The position numbers and the translations under genes were made by a program. Positions 54,410 to 64,000 of a DNA stretch of 64,000 nt are shown in pieces. Within the stretch, counting starts at the first letter, position 1; each line of letters starts with the position of its first letter. Below the pieces are notes generated by a model. That model made no database searches and was not told the origin of the DNA. It saw only the letters and a program-made list of their open reading frames with translations. Location of the stretch: contig OX637332.1 of NCBI GenBank assembly GCA_951799405.1, positions 17,675,001-17,739,000 on the forward strand. The letters run 5' to 3'. This DNA is from Agapetus fuscipes (Eukaryota > Arthropoda > Insecta > Trichoptera > Glossosomatidae).

Positions 54410-55018
54410 AAAAATTGCGATTCTCTCGAGGACACACATTAAAAGTTTCGCAATTATAAATTGTTTGCAACTTACTTGTGTATTTGCAAGTATTGGTAAA
54501 TATTCTCAATATGTATCTAATATATTATGTTCTCAAAAGAGGAGTTGTAGCATGGTGGTCTGATACCCGGGGCGGACCTTATTGTTGGTGCTACCCTTTC
54601 CTATGAATGCGGTCAACCTGCACATTTAAAACAACATTTGCCATCTACTATTTACCTCTGACGGAATGAAACATACTGTTACGAACGTATGAGTTCGAGG
54701 GGACATGAGCCTAAACTCGTAGTTTGCTGGTGTGTGTGTCTGTCTCTAGCATAATCTACTATGAGTTCGTGTATACGTGTATCTAGGCACGTAGCTTGCT
54801 GGTGTGCGTAACGTCTCTGGAATAGTGTCGAACAATCCTTTTGGCTTGATCTCGAATACGCGAGAACCAACGGTATGAGCCGTATAAATAGAGGCGGCGG
54901 TTGTTTGAAAAAGATAGTCGCTAAAATCATTGTAACGCAAAAACAAAAAATTGTAACGCATATTGTACTGGTTTGCTGATTCTGATCGGAAACATCTGCT
55001 AGAAAATAGTATGGTAGG
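54410..55018. other. No gene recognised
   Basis: No coding similarity. A duplicated phrase, ACTCGTAGTTTGCTGGTGTG and GCACGTAGCTTGCTGGTGTG (54716 and 54785), marks a tandem repeat of about 70 bp. Confidence 0.45.
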
Positions 55019-55019
55019 A

Positions 55020-55800
55020 TGTATAAGGGAGATTGCGTGATGGATGACACATTGTAGGCTTAAATTAAATCCATCTAAAACAGAGATAATGTCGATCCTT
55101 TATGCGCGCAGACAGCACTTTTGTGGGACTAACTCTATTCCCATTGAGGGTGTGAGTATCAAACCATCCTCTGTCTTAAAATTTCTTGGGGTCTATATAG
55201 ATTCTGCACTTTCACTAGAAATCCAAATATTAAAATCAGTGAGTGCTGGAACGTTCCAGATCAGATTGATCAGGAGCATCAGGAGATGCCTGCCAGTCGA
55301 GGAAACCAAGGTTATTGTTGCTGCATTTGTGCTCTCCCGGCTTGATACAGTGGCTTGCCAGTTGTACAGTTGGGCAGACTTCAATCTGTGCTAATGATGC
55401 GGCACGATTGGTCTCCAATTTAAAAAAATACTGAGCACATCACACCCTGACTCAGGGATCAGCTTCATTGGCTGAAAATAACGGAGAGGGTGAGTTCAAA
55501 ACTTGCTTAACTGTATTCAAGTACTCACAGAATATTACACCACTGTATGTCTCAGAGCCATGTGAGGAAAACACAGAAGAGGGTAGGCGAGGAACTTTGA
55601 GATCTGCATGCAGCACTACTGTGAATAGACTCAGGGTTCCCTGCAGAAGCAACATGCCCAATTATTTAGATCGTGCTTTTTACATTGCCGGCCCTCTGCT
55701 GTGAAATGCCTTACCACACGAGCTGAGAGCTGTGTAGAGTGTAAATGCTTTTAAATCAGGATTGATGTCTGTTCAGGAGCGGATATGGATATGCAGTGCC
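55020..55800 (+). pseudogene. CR1-like LINE reverse transcriptase C-terminus
   Basis: The open frame at 55044-55394 reads CRLKLNPSKTEIM, then LKFLGVYIDSALSLE and IRRCLPVEETKVIVAAFVLS, which are the thumb and post-RT segments of CR1/Jockey-type LINEs. In later frames, YLDRAFYIAGPLL and NALPHELRAV (with stops) match the usual C-terminal end. At least two frameshifts or stops make it dead. The RT core is missing, so it is 5'-truncated. Confidence 0.75.
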
Positions 55801-55804
55801 CTTG

Positions 55805-56400
55805 CGGTGAACTCACAAAACGGCACTGAAAATATTGTCAAATTATTATTATCACTGTAAGCAGAGCGTGAAAAGTACATTGTGAAAAGTAAATGTTGTA
55901 AAATCATTTTTCTACTCCCATTTGGTCATTTACTAATTACAAAACGGCTAACGCAATCACAATGCCATACATTTCTACACCCGTTGCATAATGTTACATT
56001 ATGCAACCGGTAACCGTGTTAAAATGAACATGTGCGCATGCGCATTGTCAGAATTGGAACCATTTTTTAATTTCAAATGTCAACCTTGTATGGGGGTATG
56101 AAGACCTGTCAATCCAAGATGGCCGCAAGCGATCAGCTGATTAGGCTTCATACAATATTAGTGATATTCGGTAGGTAGGAATTACCGTGGTGATGAGACT
56201 TTCAGCCCTGTTCAGATGAAAATAAATAAGTATATTTTATGTGTAGAGTCAAATATAAATTGTTAATAGTGCTAAAATTTATCGAATTTATTTATCGGAT
56301 TGCTCCAAATAAAGCTTTCCTTTTTTCAATGGAAAATAAAAGGCTTGAAAGGAAAACAATACAAAAAATTTCACCGCAAACAATAAACAAACTCAAAAAG
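55805..56400. other. No gene recognised
   Basis: Holds a 33-bp palindrome (55979-56011) and otherwise nothing recognised. Confidence 0.5.
55979..56011. repeat. Palindrome
   Basis: Arms GTTGCATAATG and CATTATGCAAC are perfect around TTA, extending to 14 of 15 pairs. Confidence 0.75.
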
Positions 56401-56404
56401 TTAC

Positions 56405-56628
56405 TTGGTTAATAGGTGAGTATGAGGTTGATCACCTATACTGTACAAATTTGGTTCACCTGCCAATACAACTGCAGGGCATATGTTTATTTGAGTTTTG
56501 GGTTTGAATGCTTAAGCTTATATGCAGGATGTAAAAGCGCGACCTTATACATATGTGTCGGCTTGTGGGCATGAATTCAATATGAAACCTAAATTTAATT
56601 TATTTTTACAACTTAGGTTAGATTAGAT
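56405..56628 (+). repeat. Repeat family R3, diverged copy
   Basis: TTGGTTAATAGGTGAGTATG through GCATGAATTCAATATGAAAC to ACTTAGGTTAGATTAGATAA. It has an internal deletion around the GGTGACATT block. Confidence 0.75.
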
Positions 56629-56629
56629 A

Positions 56630-57915
56630 ATCGAAGGGAATGATAAATCACACGTTTTGACAAAGGTAAGGTTTTAATTACTTCAAATGGGCGAGTACAT
56701 TATAATGACTATTATTCACTATTTTGTTAATTCTCTCATGGTCGTAGAAAAAGTATTGTATGCCACTGCACGTAATTAGTCTTTGTAACACTCGTGCTTT
56801 CTATTGTGCCATTCGGCTGCGCCTCATGGCACAAACTAGCACTCGTGTTAAAAAGACTATCATTACTTGGCAGTGGCATAAATAACTATTAAATCGCAAT
56901 TTAATTGAAAGAACCCCAAGGAAAATAATCTTAATATATATTTTGTCAGGTGAGGGGGCAGAGCCTTTTAATGCAGAATCGAGCAATTTTAGATTAGGTT
57001 GCTGACGTGTAACTTACTAAAAATAAACATTCAGAAAATCCAAATTTGAATTCCATGTTTCATTAATTGGTCATCTTAAAAACCAGTCGACATACTTTTA
57101 CAGATATTCTGCTTACTTCAATGCTTTTCATACCGAACCATGATAATAAAGAAAAAAAACATGGTTGACTAAGATAACCACCAGCGAAGAACTTGAAATT
57201 CCTCGGGTCCACGGGTAGATTCCTTTGAGTTCGGTTTTATTTTTCTGAGTGCGCGCAGTTAGAAACTCTGTAGAGCTTGAAATTTACCACTGACATAGAT
57301 AATTTGGATACCAGCCGCGTTCACTTCGAAGAGGCAAGTGTATACCAGGAATATCTTTTGGCTGCAAAGTTTTCAAGAAAAAAATGGGATACCTGACAAT
57401 ATTTAAAAAAAGTAAAAATCGCCATGGCTTCAAGAGCTGGTTCTGCACTAGGAGTCTCAAATGAAAAGAAAAGAACAGTTTATTTCTCTCAATTCAGATT
57501 TTTTTGATCTTTGTTTCACAAAAAACTTGGTATCGATTCAAGGATAATATTATTAAGATGAGGATGTGCTTTAAAAAATATTTTTGAGATATATGTATCA
57601 CTGATTTGACTTTAATTTTTATAAATATTCTTACATCATGAGATCTTTATTTTAAATGTGAATTTAGAAATATATATTAAATAAGCGTTGTTTTTGGTTT
57701 AGCAGATGAGTAAAAATAGAGTTGAATTTGGAATGGTTAACTTTGCAATATTTAGAAAATTTTCGAACTTTGTTTTCTCATTAAGATGAGTCTCATCTCA
57801 GTCGTTGTAATCAGAACACAAATTTTGTTTCATTTCTAAGAAGTAAAAATTGAATACCACGAAGGGTGTCACAAACACACTTAGGCATTTCAGGTGGTTA
57901 AAATAAAAATAAAAA
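56630..57915. other. No gene recognised
   Basis: AT-rich intron sequence; nothing recognised. Confidence 0.5.
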
Positions 57916-57918
57916 ATT

Positions 57919-58344
57919 AGGCTGATTTATTTGGTGAGCGCTGTTTTTGTGTGTATCACACCTCAAGAGCCCTCTGCGAGCTTGGTCGTCGCTGTAGAAT
58001 GCGCCAATTTTTTTTTTTTTAAGAAATCCTGTGCGGGAGACTCCCTAGATTCTAAAGACTCTAGGGGTCTATGACACTTGTTGTAGTGCCGCAGATGGGT
58101 ACGAGCTTGGTCGTCGCTACAAAGCGCCAATACTCAAGCAAGACCCTAGTTGCTGTAAGGCTGGATGGACCTTTGGTGACCGATCATTGGTAAAGGTTTT
58201 ATGAATTTTTCAACCCAGCGAAGAGCACATACGAGATATAAATGGTATATTTTTGTGCTCCGCCGGGATCCGAATCCACAACCTTCCATTTACGAGTCCG
58301 AAGTGTTGCCACTACGGACTACGGACCGGTCCAAGATGCCAACG
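57919..58344 (-). repeat. SINE family S2 with insertion
   Basis: Minus-strand S2 with an interruption of about 90 bp at 58007-58098 (T-run, then AGACTCCCTAGATTC). A partial repeat of GAGCTTGGTCGTCGCT lies on both sides. The right end has GGTCCAAGATGCCAACG, the first bases of the 5S junction. Confidence 0.75.
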
Positions 58345-58354
58345 AACTTTGGTT

Positions 58355-58598
58355 GAACAAATTCTCAAGCAAGACCCAGTTGTTGTAAGGTTGAATGGAC
58401 CTTTCAGTGACCGGTCTTTGGTAAAGATTTATGAATTTTTCAACTCAGCAAAGAGCACATTCGAAATATAAATGGTATATTTTGTGCTCCGCCGGGATCC
58501 AAATCCACAACCTTCCATTTACGAGTCCGAAGTGTTGCCACTGGACTATGGACCGGTCCAAGATGCCAACAACACGCGTACCTGAGCGGTAACCCATC
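58355..58598 (-). repeat. SINE family S2 with 5S fragment
   Basis: Partial S2 body (58355-58563) followed by 5S sequence: GCCAACAACACGCG, ACCTGAGCGGTAACCCATC. It is arranged in tandem with the previous copy. Confidence 0.75.
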
Positions 58599-58619
58599 AA
58601 CCCGTTAATTTGTACTTAT

Positions 58620-59018
58620 GATCCAGCGTTAGCTATTTGGGATGTCGTCATGTGAGATTGTGGGGAAAGGGGTGTCGGAGGGTCAAGGGCCGGTCAGATG
58701 TCATCCCGGGGTCAATCTGTAGGCATTTGTATGGAGAATCGTCTTTCTATTCTTACAATTTCTTTAATTCTTTGGTCACACCAAACACGTACCTATACTG
58801 CAGGCAACCTGGAGAGACTTGTTTAAACTGGAAGTGACAAAGTCAGAAGTTTAAGGAGCAGGGAGATCAGAGATAATGGATTGTGACTTTAACTTCGCCA
58901 CTATTCCGCTCAGGGTGGTCAAAACAGAGCCAAATAGAGCTCCCTACCATTGTCTCACCAGAGATATCATCTTTTTCTTCTTTGACCGTGATATTTTCAG
59001 AAGATGTCGCATATAAAG
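58620..59018. other. No gene recognised
   Basis: No coding similarity; a GC-richer patch lies at 58640-58720. Confidence 0.45.
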
Positions 59019-59024
59019 AGCGGA

Positions 59025-59160
59025 TCTTATTTATTTTTACAGGTAAATGTATTTAGCATCTGTACGTTAACCACTTCCCTAATTGTTGTCGGTTTTCCCA
59101 TGCTTCTGAGAGAGTGGATTCTCATTTCTTGTAAAGGTTAAGTAAACTTTGTCAGTACCT
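59025..59160 (-). repeat. SINE family S1 fragment
   Basis: Diverged body piece: TTATTTATTTTTACAGGTAA, AACCACTTCCC and CATTTCTTGTAAAGG. Confidence 0.55.
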
Positions 59161-59406
59161 GCAACACAAACGATTTTTGTTAAGCGTGAAATATTAAGTA
59201 TCGTATGGATCAATGTCTTGCGCTCTGGTTTGTATGCAAATATTTTATTAACCATCTGGGCTATCAAATCGGACAATATTGTTCTTCTGTCAAACCCCTA
59301 CCACAATCTTTTCAATTTTACATTCTCTCTTTTCAGGTTTTCTATGTTGACCTGAAGCTCATTGTTTCTATACTATTTTCTTGATGATGATATCAATATA
59401 TATATA

Positions 59407-60178
59407 TAATTGGATAATTTATTTAAAGCGCCGTTTTTGTGTGTAGCACACCTCAAGGGCCCTTAGTATAAAATATATGAGGAATGAGAAGATATGAAGG
59501 GAATAATATAAATAATGGGGTATGTCCATACTCGTATACATGTGAATGCACATACATAATAATCTTACATTATAGGTAAATAATATATTCGTATAGTAAT
59601 ACATAAAAATAAAAATAGTTAAATAAAGTGTAGGATTAATTGGGATATGATACACTGAACAGGTAGGTCTTGAGTTTTTTCCGGAACGTCGACTCTGGGC
59701 TTGCGGTTTTGACATCCAGAGGAAGTCCATTCCACACTGCAGGTGCACCATTGTAGAAGGCTCGGTCGCCGAAGCATGTTCGGTATGGACGATGAGGCTC
59801 ATTTAGTCTTATCCCTCCTGATACAGAGGATCTTAGCACCAGATCACTCTTGTTGGACTGCTGGGATAGCAGTTCAGCCAAGTATGTTGGAGCCTTCCCA
59901 TTGAGTGCCTTGTACACAGTGTAGCATATTTTATAAGCTACTCTCTCTGGAAACTTCAACCAATGCAGGTTCCTTAGTATTGGCGTGATATGACAGAACT
60001 TTCCAGTTCCGAAAATCAGTCTTGCTGCCGAATTAAGGACCGATTGAAGCCTATTGTTTTGCTTTTTTGTTTGTCCTGCGTAAATCGCACTACAATAGTC
60101 TACCCGCGACAGGACAAAGGCATTGACCAAGGTTTTTAATGCATCAGGGGGTAGACATCTGCGAATTGCCTTAATTTG
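59407..60178 (-). pseudogene. CR1-like LINE 3' end
   Basis: On the minus strand, coding runs from about 60178 through the open frame 59636-60130: IRRCLPPDALKTLVNAF, LSRVDYCSAIYAG, NSAARLIFG, PTYLAELL and FYNGAPAVWNGLPLDV, the last being the CR1-type C-terminus. About 230 bp of 3' UTR follows, ending GGCCCTTGAGGTGTG, ACACACAAAAACGGCGC and AAATAAATTATCC. That end matches the tail of SINE family S2. The copy is 5'-truncated with no RT core. Confidence 0.8.
59412..59465 (-). repeat. LINE tail shared with SINE family S2
   Basis: The last 50 or so bases of the LINE 3' UTR match the S2 tail: TTGAGGTGTG, ACACACAAAAAC(A/G)GCGC and AAATAAAT. This is the expected sign of a LINE-SINE pair. Confidence 0.75.
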
Positions 60179-60362
60179 TAAATCAAGGATTTAATAATAA
60201 CTTTTGTGATCCACCTTGACCTATATTAAGTCCTCTACTCTGTTTTACGAAAAAAATTGTACCCTAGACGTGTACTTGAAATTGTTTTTGCTGCTAAATT
60301 ACCTCCATATTGTGCAGCTCCTCCTGGTGCATTGTGCTCCTAATTTAATAATCTTGTTATAG

Positions 60363-60483
60363 ATCACCGAAGCGCTGGCGTTCCTGCACTACAACACCCG
60401 CGTGGTGCATCGCAACGTCTGCCCCACATCCATTCTCATCACGAAGCGGGGAACTTGGAAACTCTTCGGCTTCGAGTTCATCG
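60363..60483 (+). CDS. SCYL2: SCYL2-like pseudokinase, exon (catalytic-loop region)
   Basis: An internal exon of 121 bp: 40 codons plus one base. Acceptor TTGTTATAG, donor GTGAGT. It reads ITEALAFLHYNTRVVHRNVC and then ends at KLFGFEFI. It corresponds to the SCYL2 segment after 'KYGLLQ'. The HRD motif of active kinases reads HRN here and the DFG motif is replaced by GFEF, so catalysis is not expected; SCYL2 itself is a pseudokinase with similar losses. It continues in phase with the exons on either side. GC-rich third positions contrast with the introns. Confidence 0.94.
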
Positions 60484-60587
60484 GTGAGTTTTGCATAAAA
60501 GTAATGTAATGATTTTACAAGGTTCTCTTTTAATTAAACTGCAATTATTTATTTTAACATAATTTATTTTACACAGTTTGGTTGTCG

Positions 60588-60773
60588 GTGTTATGGCCGA
60601 GGGAGCCAAGTGGGCTGATCTTTTTAGCGTGTTTGGAATAGAACAACATTGGTTCGATGCCCGCCTGAGTCATTTGACCATAACTTTGAGCCTGGTTCAA
60701 CAGATGTTATTGAGTAATTATTTATTAATAATTCATAAAAATAAACCATAATTACTTATTAATTGATGATATT
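60588..60773 (+). repeat. SINE family S4, copy 2, 5' part
   Basis: GGTGTTATGGCCGAGGG, B-box-like GGTTCGATGCCC and GACCATAACTTTGAG match the copy at 31236. It is interrupted at 60774 and resumes at 61006. Confidence 0.75.
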
Positions 60774-60989
60774 CTTAAGGGTTTGGTGGTTTACACAGTG
60801 AAAGTCCATTGTATATTAATTTAATAAACAAAGTTTTAATTCACTTATATAATTTTTTATTTTTGTCTAGCCTTTTCACCTACAAGGCATCATCAATTGT
60901 CATTGTCCTGATGATGCCTTGTAGGCGAAAGTGCTAGACAAAAATAAAAAACTATCTAAGTGAATTAAAACTTTGTTTATTAAATTAAT
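60774..60989. mobile_element. Foldback insertion with hammerhead-like core
   Basis: 216 bp flanked by a 16-bp target duplication ATTAATTGATGATATT (60758-60773 and 60990-61005). Arms 60814-60895 and 60909-60989 are inverted copies of about 80 bp. The plus-strand core is CTGATGA (60908-60914), T, hairpin GCCT/AGGC with loop TGT, GAAA (60927-60930); the other arm carries the inverse. A long target duplication and hammerhead-like motifs recall Penelope-like elements, but no coding region is present. Confidence 0.7.
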
Positions 60990-61005
60990 ATTAATTGATG
61001 ATATT

Positions 61006-61065
61006 AATACCTGTTTCTGGCCAGGCAGAATAGGTTGGTAAATGGCATTCTTCTTCACAAATCTA
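61006..61065 (+). repeat. SINE family S4, copy 2, 3' part
   Basis: AATACCTGTTTCTGGCCAGG resumes exactly after the insertion and matches the copy at 31236-31485. Confidence 0.75.
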
Positions 61066-61434
61066 TTTAAAAAAAATAATACAACTGATTTCTAGCTCTT
61101 GCTTTCGACTTTACGGCTCAATGTTGTAATCGACACTCTCCTGCACACGATTTCGGCTTACATTTATACGGACTTTTCTCGAATATAGTGGATGATTCAA
61201 ATACCAGAGCATTGTTCTACCTACATGATAAGGATCACGTATGCACTAATACTACCATGGATCATACTGGACTGTTCTTCTGGACACACTATTGTACCTG
61301 TACAATGTACATGCGTGCGTAGGTATTTCGAAGTTCGTAGTTCGTAGCACTATCATCATCATAGTAGTGCCACACTGTTCTATATAATGCAACAGTGGCA
61401 CGTAGGTAACTTTTGAACTCCTCGTATCACATCT

Positions 61435-61685
61435 TCTGTACCCACTTTTGTACCGACTAAACATAACCAAGCTGCATGTATAGAGAAACTTCTTACCGCA
61501 TCGGTCAAGAAAGGGTCGCATGTTGCGTGTTGAACGCTTATACTTGATGTATGTAAGTGGAAAGGGGACTAAGCGTTACTAAACTTCATGTATAGAGCAA
61601 CTTCTTACCGCGTTAGTCCAGAAAGGGACACGTCATGTTGCGTGTTGAACGCTTACACGAAGTTGAACGCGTGGATAGAAGAACA
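61435..61685 (-). repeat. Duplicated SINE S1 tail fragments
   Basis: Two pieces about 120 bp apart share ATGTATAGAG(A/C)AACTTCTTACCGC and CATGTTGCGTGTTGAACGCT. They resemble the S1 tail and form a local tandem duplication. Confidence 0.55.
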
Positions 61686-61737
61686 AAAATAAAGTACAGC
61701 TAATAATTTTAGAGATAAGGCACTAGAAACATAAAAA

Positions 61738-62060
61738 AACGCAACTAATCTACACATATAGTGTAACTTCTTGCCGCGTTATCCCCGAAGGGGTCGCATA
61801 TGGCGAGTTGAACCTATTTATTTTTACAGGTAAGGGGGCCGGCCTTACGCCAACCACTTCAGTTGAAGTGGAGGTTTCCCAGCTCCTGAGAGTGCTGGTA
61901 CTCATTTCTTGTGAAGGCTGAGTAAACCTTGCCCGTATTTTATTTTGGGGTTTGAAATAAACACCGAAACGGGAAATCATTTCTGACACCCTCGGTGGGA
62001 TTCGAACCCGAGCTTTCGGCATGGAATGTAAGCACTCTACCACCTGAGCTATCGACCGGA
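61738..62060 (-). repeat. SINE family S1, full copy
   Basis: The tail CGCAACTAATCTACACATAT is at the left. The tRNA-like head is at the right, with GGGATTCGAACCC and CTGAGCTATCGACCGGAC. Confidence 0.88.
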
Positions 62061-62200
62061 CTAAACATCGTCATAACAAAACCAAATAAAAAGAAGCAAT
62101 CGAGGCAGTTTAAGTCTATTAAACAAGTGTTGTCACATTCACAGATCCCATTTGAATTCTCTGATCGCTGTCACGACACTGTTACTGCTTTCTTCTAATA

Positions 62201-62510
62201 CGCAACTAAGCTACACATATAGTGTAGCTTCTTGCCTGTGCTATCTCCAAAGGGGTCGCATGTGACAATTCGGGCCCTTTATATTTTTACGGGTAACGGG
62301 GCCGGCCTCACGCCAACCACTTAATTTGAAGTGGTGGTTTCCTAACTCCCGTGGAGGCTGGTTCTCAATTCTTGTGTAGGCTGAGTTAACCTTTTTTTGG
62401 GTTTAAAATAAACACCGGATGGGAAATCATTTCTGACACCCTCGGTGGGGATCTAACCCTTACTTTCGGCATGGAATGCAAGCACTCTACCAACTGAGCC
62501 ATCGGCCGAT
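62201..62510 (-). repeat. SINE family S1, full copy
   Basis: Same layout as the copy at 61738, and in tandem with it. The head is more diverged (GGGGATCTAACCC), with AACTGAGCCATCGGCCGAT at the end. Confidence 0.82.
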
Positions 62511-62514
62511 CTTT

Positions 62515-62605
62515 TTACGAGCTTGGTCTACACTACAAAGTGCCAATTCTCAAGGCTGGATGGACCTTTGTTCTTCGTCCTTGGAAATTCGTTATGAATA
62601 AGAAT
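62515..62605 (-). repeat. SINE family S2 scrap
   Basis: ACGAGCTTGGTCTACACTAC and AGTGCCAATTCTCAAGGCTG are S2 body. The rest is absent. Confidence 0.5.
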
Positions 62606-62941
62606 AGGAACAAGTGGTAAGGGCATGACTCTCTTCCACTAGTGAGCTTAATCCAAGCCGGCTCATATTAACAGAACTAACATTATTATTAAGATTTGTA
62701 GTAGTAATATCAGATAATAAGCTCGAAGCATGTACATATTATTCTACCGAGCTCTCTAAACACAAAATGTAGAACAAAGCTTTTCAGCCAAACATCGTAT
62801 GAAAGTTTTTCCGTACATCACAACGCTACTGTACCCCCGAACTTTTACTTCATGATATATACAATACTTAAATAAACCTGTACACAACAACAAATATTTG
62901 CTTGCTGGTTCTAAGCAAACATTCTTATTTTTTGTCAACAG
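62606..62941. other. Intron sequence before SCYL2 exon
   Basis: AT-rich. It ends with the T-rich acceptor TTTTTTGTCAACAG. Confidence 0.55.
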
Positions 62942-63037
62942 AGCGCATAATTGATATTGAAAGCCCCGACCCGATGCCGTGCGCCGCTTGGTCTTCGAGA
63001 TTTTCAAAGATGGTACAGCCTAACCTGGATTATATTG
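62942..63037 (+). CDS. SCYL2: SCYL2-like pseudokinase, exon (activation-segment region)
   Basis: An internal exon of 96 bp. Its first two bases complete a Glu codon with the last base of the 60363-60483 exon. It ends one base into the next codon at a GTGAGT donor. It reads RIIDIESPDPMPCAAWSSRF and ends VQPNLDYI. In SCYL2 this is the region after the DFG-equivalent, leading to the 'PNLEYLAPE' segment, the remainder of which is expected in the next exon beyond the window. Phase and order agree with the three exons upstream. Confidence 0.9.
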
Positions 63038-63039
63038 GT

Positions 63040-63360
63040 GAGTTGTATGAAAAATTCGATATAATTTACCACCTGTTATGTATGATCTGTGTTGCAAAGA
63101 TACAATCAACATGCAATGAGAAGGTATACATATTTTTTTTTTGAAAACGCAGGCTTTTATTTTCACAGATTGAGCATTTATTTAATCTCAAGTACTCTAG
63201 CTTGCTTATATTTATAAGCAAGCTTAATGTAGATTCTACAATATAGATTCACACTTGATGAAGGTCTGAGGACCAAAAAAAGTAATATTTTACATAAAAC
63301 AGTGGAAATGTTACGAATAAAGAAAACCCTATTTTTCTTAATATTTCATTGAAAAAATGT
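63040..63360. other. Intron sequence with hammerhead-like motif
   Basis: AT-rich. It contains TTGATGA-A-GGTC-TGAG-GACC-AAAA (63255-63278), the same layout as the three foldback cores but with A for G in the last box. AAGCAAGC-type short inverted repeats lie at 63201-63224. Confidence 0.45.
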
Positions 63361-63364
63361 GATT

Positions 63365-63530
63365 CATGTCAATCGCATGTTCACAAGCAGACACGTGTAA
63401 GTACACACTTGGGTACAGAGCCTTCAAAATAAAGACCCAAGTATAGAATAAAAATAAATATATAATTCTTTATATTCATGTGACTTTCTCTGAATCAGCA
63501 GTAACATTGGAAAATGTGAACCAATAATTG
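63365..63530 (-). repeat. Repeat family R3, diverged copy
   Basis: CACAAGCAGACACGTGTAAG and CTCTGAATCAGCAGTAACAT are in R3 order on the minus strand. The ends are lost. Confidence 0.6.
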
Positions 63531-63534
63531 TAAT

Positions 63535-64000
63535 ATAAAAAAAAAATAGTCCTTTATTGTATTGAAATTGCTGCAATTTTACTAAAATGTATGTCTCAAT
63601 TAAATGGCTATGTTAGTAAAATCTAGTTTGGAAAGAATTTGGTAAAAGAAAAATACTAAAGGATTACACTCAATGCACGCTCAGGAGCAAATACATGCTG
63701 CAGTTGTAAAAAAAATCAGATATCTAATTCACGCAAACTAAGATTGAAAAAAATCCTGCTAAATGTAATGAAAAAATACTCAAATCAACGGATCCCCCAA
63801 TATGAGCAATTGTTGAAGAGAGAGGGGGGTAAACAGTTCAGCCTGTTCCTGCCCCTCTTTCTACAAGTTCACCCATAATTAATATAGTAATTGATAGGAG
63901 TAGCGTTGACAAAAGGGAATTAATTTTTACAGGTTAAGTGGTGAGCATCGATTCGACAATCTTCCATCACAAAAAAAAATTAAATCATAGTTTTGCTTTC
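63535..64000. other. No gene recognised
   Basis: AT-rich intron sequence to the window end; no further SCYL2 exon seen. Confidence 0.5.

Noticed and set aside
60908..60930. A proven hammerhead ribozyme
   Set aside because: One extra base separates the first core box from stem II, and I could not pair a convincing stem I with a cleavage site, so only a hammerhead-like motif is claimed.
61995..62060. tRNA-like sequences as host tRNA genes
   Set aside because: The A- and B-box parts are followed by repeated SINE bodies, and the acceptor stems do not close convincingly.

Overview
The window is AT-rich animal DNA, most likely from an insect. Introns are large, with AG/GT borders. The surroundings are full of SINEs, LINEs, an LTR retrotransposon, a Helitron-like repeat and foldback repeats, and I see no bacterial-style operons. 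The insect call rests on the SCYL2-like protein and the repeat types; I cannot fix the order.

Host gene. Four plus-strand exons (33240-33464, 49300-49434, 60363-60483, 62942-63037) join in a consistent reading phase and encode the N-terminal half of the SCYL2 (CVAK104) pseudokinase domain. The 5' exon(s) are not recognised here, and the 3' exons lie beyond the window. The first visible intron is 15.8 kb and the second 10.9 kb; both are packed with mobile DNA.

Mobile DNA. (1) An apparently intact Gypsy-class LTR retrotransposon (38160-45202, minus strand) sits in intron 1. It has LTRs that read as identical, a 4-bp target duplication and one 1810-residue gag-pol frame. The frame starts with a SAP-like domain and ends, after integrase, with a macrodomain-like region and a CCCH zinc finger. 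This is the most interesting system here. (2) A LINE with an intact 970-residue endonuclease/reverse transcriptase and a poly(A) tail (34298-37516) lies between inverted arms that carry a hammerhead-like motif. (3) A 3.6-kb non-LTR element (11868-15469, minus) has inserted into a short repeat and was itself hit by a solo-LTR-like element with a 4-bp target duplication. (4) Two CR1-like LINE 3' ends occur; one carries the same 3' tail as a SINE family. (5) A 2.3-kb element with inverted ends and a decayed transposase-like gene lies just after the second visible exon. (6) There is also a Helitron-like end, a PstI-site tandem foldback and several near-perfect palindromes.

Short repeats. Family S1 is a tRNA-derived SINE of about 320 bp. 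Family S2 is a tRNA-derived SINE of about 285 bp; at least three copies are joined to 5S rRNA sequence, and its tail matches a neighbouring LINE. Family R3 is a dispersed repeat of about 250 bp with a GATTATA-type tail and nearly twenty copies. Family S4 is a tRNA-like SINE with two copies. Family R6 is a repeat of about 300 bp with two inverted copies. The rest is intronic or intergenic sequence in which I recognise no gene.
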